A stretch of 9,109 bases of DNA, taken from contig JBLHWU010000238.1 in the NCBI GenBank assembly GCA_047629355.1, positions 1-9,109 on the forward strand. The letters are read 5' to 3'. The notes beneath the pieces were generated by a model, which was not told the origin of the DNA, made no database searches, and saw only the letters and a list, made by a program, of their open reading frames with translations. The stretch comes from CAYUNA01 sp047629355. Lineage in GTDB: Bacteria > Bacteroidota > Bacteroidia > Chitinophagales > Saprospiraceae. The stretch's first letter is position 1. Every line of letters begins with the position of its first letter. Of the stretch, positions 5,967 through 9,109 are shown piece by piece. The position numbers and the translations under genes are program-made.

Positions 5967-6236
5967 ATGATGAAGCCTATCAATGATAGAGTTGTCGTAC
6001 AACCTGCTCAGGCTGAAGAGAAAACTGCTGGAGGAATTATCATTCCAGATACTGCAAAAGAAAAGCCGCAACGAGGAGAAATCATCGCTGTTGGACCCGG
6101 TACAGATAAGGTCAAAATGACTTTGAAGAAAGGAGATGTAGTTTTGTATGGCAAATATGCTGGACAAGAATTGACTTACGAAGGAGTGGATTACCTCATT
6201 ATGAAGCAAGATGACGTTTTGGTTATTCTTGACTAA
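5967..6236 (+). CDS. groES: Co-chaperonin GroES (Hsp10)
   Basis: An 89-residue protein, close to the usual Hsp10 length. It forms the seven-subunit lid that closes the GroEL cavity during ATP-driven folding of cytosolic proteins. MKPINDRVVVQPAQAEEKT is the typical N-terminal strand. Residues 17-36 contain the mobile loop with GGIIIPDTAKEKPQ, whose hydrophobic tripeptide III docks on GroEL. GEIIAVGPGT and VKKGD-type strands (here LKKGDVVLYGKYAG) and the end YLIMKQDDVLVILD complete the fold. The start is a double ATG (5967 and 5970); either could be used, after an A-rich leader. groEL follows 119 nt downstream on the same strand, and the two share the promoter region before groES. Confidence 0.98.
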   Translation: MMKPINDRVVVQPAQAEEKTAGGIIIPDTAKEKPQRGEIIAVGPGTDKVKMTLKKGDVVLYGKYAGQELTYEGVDYLIMKQDDVLVILD

Positions 6237-6267
6237 TTAAAAATGAAGAATTAAGCATTAAAAATGA
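6236..6267. repeat. 21-nt-period direct repeat after groES
   Basis: ATTAAAAATGA occurs at 6236-6246 and again at 6257-6267, exactly 21 nt apart, starting in the groES stop codon. It resembles a partial tandem duplication of A/T-rich spacer DNA. Confidence 0.6.
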
Positions 6268-6306
6268 CTGCGTAAAGCAGGATTTTTGATGAACTTATTT
6301 TTCAAA

Positions 6307-6334
6307 AGAAAGAGGATTTTGTTCCTCATTTTCT
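6307..6334 (+). ncRNA. Stem-loop in the groES-groEL spacer
   Basis: GAGGA (6312-6316) and TCCTC (6323-6327) pair around a 6-nt loop. The stem extends by AGAAA (6307-6311) with TTTCT (6330-6334) after a 2-nt bulge. It ends 21 nt before the groEL ATG. There is no T-run of terminator quality, so an mRNA processing, stability or translational-control element is more likely than termination. Confidence 0.4.
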
Positions 6335-6355
6335 AATTTAAAAAATTAAACTACA

Positions 6356-7990
6356 ATGGCTAAAAATATTAGCTTTCAGAGAGATGCTCGTGAAGCATTG
6401 AAAATAGGTGTTGATGCATTAGCAGACGCTGTAAAAGTAACTTTAGGACCAAAAGGTCGGAACGTAGTTATTCAAAAATCTTTTGGTGCGCCACAGGTGA
6501 CTAAGGATGGTGTGACGGTTGCGAAAGAAATCGAATTGGAAGACCCAGTACAAAATATGGGTGCGCAAATGGTGAAAGAAGTAGCGTCTAAAACTGCGGA
6601 TATCGCGGGTGATGGTACGACTACGGCAACCGTTTTAGCACAGGCGATGGTAACTGCGGGTTTGAAAAATGTAGCTGCGGGTGCAAATCCAATGGATTTG
6701 AAGCGTGGTATCGACAAAGCAGTAAAAGCAGCGATTGTTGCTTTGCAAGAACAAAGTGAAGTAATTGGCGATGATTTTGAAAAAATCCGTCAAGTTGGTT
6801 CTATTTCTGCAAATAATGACGACGAAATCGGTGCGTTGATTGCGGATGCAATGAAGCGTGTTTCTAAGGATGGTGTAATTACTGTTGAGGAAGCGAAAGG
6901 TACAGATACTTACGTTGAGGAAGTATTGGGTATGCAGTTTGACCGTGGTTATTTGTCTCCATATTTCGTAACGAATGCGGAAGATATGACGACGGAATAC
7001 GAAAATCCATACATCTTAATCTATGACAAGAAAATCAGCAATATGCAGGATATTCTTGGAATTTTGGAGAAAGTAGTACAGTCTGGTCGTCCGTTGTTGA
7101 TTATCGCGGAAGACATCGACTCTCAGGCATTGGGCGTATTGGTGGTGAACCGATTGCGTGGTGGTTTGAAAGTTGTTGCGGTGAAAGCTCCTGGTTTTGG
7201 TGACCGTCGAAAAGCAATGTTGGAAGACATTGCCATTTTGACAGGTGGTACCGTGATTAGCGAAGAAAAAGGTTATAAATTAGACCAAGCAACTTTGGAA
7301 TTGTTGGGTTCTGCGGAAAAAATTACCGTAGACAAAGACAATACAACTATTGTAGATGGTGCGGGGACTAAAGAATTGATTGATACGCGTATCAACCAAA
7401 TCAAATCGCAAATTGAGACGACGACCTCTGATTACGACAAAGAAAAGTTGCAAGAGCGTTTGGCTAAATTGGCTGGCGGTGTAGCTGTTTTGTACGTAGG
7501 TGCGGCGACTGAAGTGGAAATGAAGGAGAAAAAAGACCGTGTAGATGATGCATTACATGCAACTCGTGCAGCAGTTGAAGAAGGTATCGTACCAGGTGGA
7601 GGTGTTGCCTTGGTTCGTGCTATCAGTGCTTTGCGGAATTTGAAAGGGATTAACGACGACGAGACTATCGGTATCGAAATCGTTAAGAAAGCTTTGGAAG
7701 CGCCTATCCGAACCATTGCAGATAATGCAGGTGTGGAAGGTAGCGTAATTTTCCAACGCGTCTTGAACAGTAAAGGTTCAAGCGGGTACAATGCGCGCAC
7801 AAACAAATTTGAGGACTTGAAAAAAGCGGGTGTTATTGACCCAACTAAAGTAACTCGAATTGCTTTGCAAAACGCAGGTTCTATCTCTGGTATGATTTTG
7901 ATGACCGAATGTGTGATTTCTGACAAGCCATCTGATGATGCTGGTCATGCACATCACGGTGCGCCAGGTGGTATGCCGGGTATGATGTAG
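6356..7990 (+). CDS. groEL: Chaperonin GroEL (Hsp60)
   Basis: A 544-residue group I chaperonin, about the length of E. coli GroEL (548). It forms the double-ring ATPase that encloses unfolded proteins together with GroES in the cytosol. The nucleotide-binding motifs are intact: TLGPKGRNV (29-37), KDGVTVAKEI with Asp51, and AGDGTTTATVLAQAM with Asp86. The apical domain contains DRGYLSPYFVTN and the VVAVKAPGFGDRRKAML segment. The signature AAVEEGIVPGGG and the preceding RVDDALHATR carry the catalytic Asp near residue 397. The tail is GHAHHGAPGGMPGMM: histidine-rich, with only a short version of the Gly-Met repeat. ATG 6356 follows an A/T-rich leader. The gene closes the operon and is followed by a strong terminator. 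Confidence 0.99.
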   Translation: MAKNISFQRDAREALKIGVDALADAVKVTLGPKGRNVVIQKSFGAPQVTKDGVTVAKEIELEDPVQNMGAQMVKEVASKTADIAGDGTTTATVLAQAMVTAGLKNVAAGANPMDLKRGIDKAVKAAIVALQEQSEVIGDDFEKIRQVGSISANNDDEIGALIADAMKRVSKDGVITVEEAKGTDTYVEEVLGMQFDRGYLSPYFVTNAEDMTTEYENPYILIYDKKISNMQDILGILEKVVQSGRPLLIIAEDIDSQALGVLVVNRLRGGLKVVAVKAPGFGDRRKAMLEDIAILTGGTVISEEKGYKLDQATLELLGSAEKITVDKDNTTIVDGAGTKELIDTRINQIKSQIETTTSDYDKEKLQERLAKLAGGVAVLYVGAATEVEMKEKKDRVDDALHATRAAVEEGIVPGGGVALVRAISALRNLKGINDDETIGIEIVKKALEAPIRTIADNAGVEGSVIFQRVLNSKGSSGYNARTNKFEDLKKAGVIDPTKVTRIALQNAGSISGMILMTECVISDKPSDDAGHAHHGAPGGMPGMM

Positions 7991-7994
7991 ATTG

Positions 7995-8027
7995 CAATGA
8001 GCAATTAGGAATGAACAATGAGCAATT
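7995..8027. repeat. 21-nt-period direct repeat after groEL
   Basis: CAATGAGCAATT occurs at 7995-8006 and 8016-8027, again exactly 21 nt apart, just after the groEL stop. Its sequence differs from the repeat after groES, but the period and position relative to the gene are the same. Confidence 0.65.
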
Positions 8028-8042
8028 TTTGTTCTTGAATAT

Positions 8043-8081
8043 AAAAAAAGCCTTTCGGAGTGATTCGGGAGGCTTTTTTTT
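8043..8081 (+). terminator. Intrinsic terminator of the groES-groEL operon, probably bidirectional
   Basis: AAAAAAAGCCT (8043-8053) pairs with AGGCTTTTTTT (8070-8080) around a 16-nt loop, and the T-run continues to 8081. The A-run on the left makes the structure symmetrical, so it can also stop the convergent transcript coming from the gene at 8211-8879. Confidence 0.9.
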
Positions 8082-8096
8082 GTTTTTGGAGGGCGT

Positions 8097-8141
8097 TTGA
8101 GGGATAAAATAGATTTTGTGAAAATCTATTTTATCCCTCAA
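8097..8141. repeat. Perfect 21-bp palindrome with a 3-nt loop
   Basis: The arms 8097-8117 and 8121-8141 are exact reverse complements over 21 nt, separated only by GTG. Each arm begins or ends with TTGAGGGA / TCCCTCAA. The motif TTTGAGGGA recurs at 8184-8192. No T-run follows, and a terminator already lies next to it, so it is more likely a repeat or mobile-element footprint than a transcription stop. Confidence 0.85.
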
Positions 8142-8150
8142 GACCTCACC

Positions 8151-8171
8151 CGCATTGCCTGCGGCAATGCG
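8151..8171. repeat. Perfect 9-bp GC-rich palindrome, second part of a compound repeat
   Basis: CGCATTGCC (8151-8159) and GGCAATGCG (8163-8171) pair perfectly around TGC. It sits 9 nt after the 21-bp palindrome, inside an outer CCTCA...TGAGG pair (about 8144-8190). The pair of hairpins resembles REP/BIME-type intergenic elements. Confidence 0.8.
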
Positions 8172-8210
8172 CACTACATTTTATTTGAGGGAGATTTGTT
8201 TTTAATATTT

Positions 8211-8879
8211 TTACTTTTTCTTCTCCTCAACCTGCTCCTCCCTCGGCAATTCCCCAAATTCCCGAAAACGATACCCCCTCCGATAATGATACATCATTTC
8301 CAAATCTCCCGTTTTCACCTCCCCATTACGTTTAAACGGAACATTTTTTAAAACGCCTTGCAGCGCATAACCTTTCCCTTTCGTCCATTCCCACGGTTGA
8401 AAATAAGGACCATCGGAGGTCAACTCCACAAAGCCATTTTTTTTATTGTCCAAGAAGAATTCGTTGTCCATTGTCGTCACTCTAACATTAAAGGACGCGT
8501 AATTTTGACTGCTAGAATCTCGCTCAAAACTGCTCCAAATGGTATTCGCCGCCGTTATTAAATTCAACTCATATTGCTGAATATCTTTGAGTTCTTCCTG
8601 CACTTCCATCAGCAAATTAGGGACTTCATAGGCATCTTCCTCTTGATAATATTTTCGACTTGCCAATTCAAAATAATCGTCGTCGTTAAACTTAATTATT
8701 TCTTCATAAACCTCCTTTTCCATCCGTGATTTTACATTCTCAAAGACCTCCCGCTCGCGTTCTGGTAAAGCCGATACATCTCCTTCAACCACGACTTCGC
8801 CGCGATTTCGTGACCGTAATAAATTAAACTGACTTTCTCGATAGGTATCGTCTACTTCCCAATAAAACCAAGCAGTCAT
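8211..8879 (-). CDS. Uncharacterised protein, apparently missing its true start
   Basis: 222 residues from ATG 8879: a highly charged, largely helical region (EREREVFENVKSRMEKEVYEE, about residues 39-60, and a second helix-rich part at 80-115), then a beta-like part with FNVRVTTMDNEFF, GYALQGVLKNVPF and MYHYRRGYRFREFGELP, and a Lys/Glu tail. There is no signal peptide and no motif I recognise. The frame stays open for 38 more codons upstream (to a TAA at 8994-8996) and reads convincing protein (FHFYTPSIGKSVYQFVTVNG) without any ATG, GTG or TTG. The leader before 8879 is also not A/T-rich, unlike every other gene here. The annotated start is therefore probably internal, and the gene is 5'-truncated or uses a rare start such as ATT. 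It converges on groEL. Confidence 0.6.
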   Translation of the reverse strand: MTAWFYWEVDDTYRESQFNLLRSRNRGEVVVEGDVSALPEREREVFENVKSRMEKEVYEEIIKFNDDDYFELASRKYYQEEDAYEVPNLLMEVQEELKDIQQYELNLITAANTIWSSFERDSSSQNYASFNVRVTTMDNEFFLDNKKNGFVELTSDGPYFQPWEWTKGKGYALQGVLKNVPFKRNGEVKTGDLEMMYHYRRGYRFREFGELPREEQVEEKKK

Positions 8880-8988
8880 GTGGCATTGTTCGGCTCCATT
8901 TACGGTAACAAATTGATAAACAGACTTCCCAATACTGGGGGTGTAAAAATGAAAGGTCCGAAAAATACGTACCTTTTCAATAAATAAC

Positions 8989-9005
8989 TGACCTTACGCA
9001 GGTCA
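8989..9005. repeat. TGACCT-TACGC-AGGTCA palindrome at the upstream edge of the unknown gene
   Basis: Perfect 6-bp arms around a 5-nt centre. It coincides with the point where the open frame of the 8211-8879 gene is closed by TAA (8994-8996), so it may mark the junction of the inserted or rearranged DNA that removed the original start, or be an operator. Confidence 0.5.
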
Positions 9006-9109
9006 AAAATTAGAAAATTACCAAAATATTATTAAGAGAATTTCATAACATATAAATTGCGGCTAAAAGAAGCTGCATTATGAAAAATCCACACATTTTG
9101 GACTTGTAC
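9006..9109. other. A/T-rich terminal stretch with an imperfect hairpin
   Basis: No coding frame can be supported. TGCGGCT (9058-9064) and AGCTGCA (9071-9077) pair with one G-T wobble around a 6-nt loop. The window ends in ACTTGTAC; a related CTTGTACA occurs near base 9, which may be coincidence. Confidence 0.3.

Noticed and set aside
5922..6209. Minus-strand frame opposite groES
   Set aside because: It is the complement of a certain gene and has a low-complexity serine/phenylalanine composition.
6472..7926. Antisense reading frames over groEL (6472-6717, 7432-7926, 7553-7756)
   Set aside because: They lie opposite a strongly conserved gene, have no family resemblance and are explained by its codon use.
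8097..8351. Plus-strand frame through the palindromes and the end of the convergent gene
   Set aside because: Its N-terminal part is only the two arms of the 21-bp palindrome translated, and the rest is antisense to the 8211-8879 gene.
1..9109. CRISPR array, tRNA, rRNA or complete insertion sequence
   Set aside because: No regularly spaced repeats, cloverleaf-like sequence, rRNA signature or transposase with terminal repeats could be found by reading the window.

Overview
The window looks like chromosomal DNA of a Bacteroidota bacterium, possibly a Saprospira- or Cytophaga-like lineage (order not certain). The reasons are a secreted enzyme ending in a type IX secretion (T9SS) C-terminal sorting domain, several lipoproteins with short lipoboxes, A/T-rich leaders without Shine-Dalgarno sequences before the start codons, and a GroES/GroEL pair of the Bacteroidota type. 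Only groES and groEL can be named with full confidence among the intact genes.

Layout, left to right. Positions 1-725 are eroded: the possible tail of a gene cut by the window edge, an orphan open stretch, and a lipoprotein pseudogene broken by a stop codon and a frameshift. A structured spacer (about 732-848) follows. Three minus-strand genes come next: a multi-pass membrane protein (888-1817), an SGNH/GDSL-type hydrolase with signal peptide and T9SS sorting domain (1987-3351), and a small lipoprotein (3429-3752). Positions 3866-4208 hold a degraded 3' half of a YggS/PLPBP family gene, recognisable only when three or four reading frames are stitched together. It is followed by a decayed signal-peptide gene start and by a large imperfect inverted repeat (4413-4537) made of 9-nt units. 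A secreted-protein gene interrupted by an in-frame TAA (4746-5486) overlaps a small orphan reading frame (5462-5752).

The conserved core is the chaperonin operon groES-groEL (5967-7990). It has a candidate -24/-12 (sigma-54-like) promoter and TGAC/GTCA inverted repeats upstream, a stem-loop in the spacer between the two genes, and a strong intrinsic terminator after groEL. No CIRCE operator is visible. Beyond the terminator lie a perfect 21-bp palindrome and a perfect 9-bp palindrome, then a convergent minus-strand gene of unknown function (8211-8879). Its reading frame continues upstream of the only ATG without a usable start and runs into another palindrome (8989-9005).

The overall picture is one intact housekeeping operon surrounded by accessory DNA in decay: at least three pseudogenes, several palindromic repeats, and short 21-nt-period direct repeats after both chaperonin genes. 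I see no CRISPR array, tRNA, rRNA or complete mobile element, and no coherent new multi-gene system. The most informative observations are the hidden yggS remnant, the chaperonin promoter architecture and the compound palindrome after groEL.
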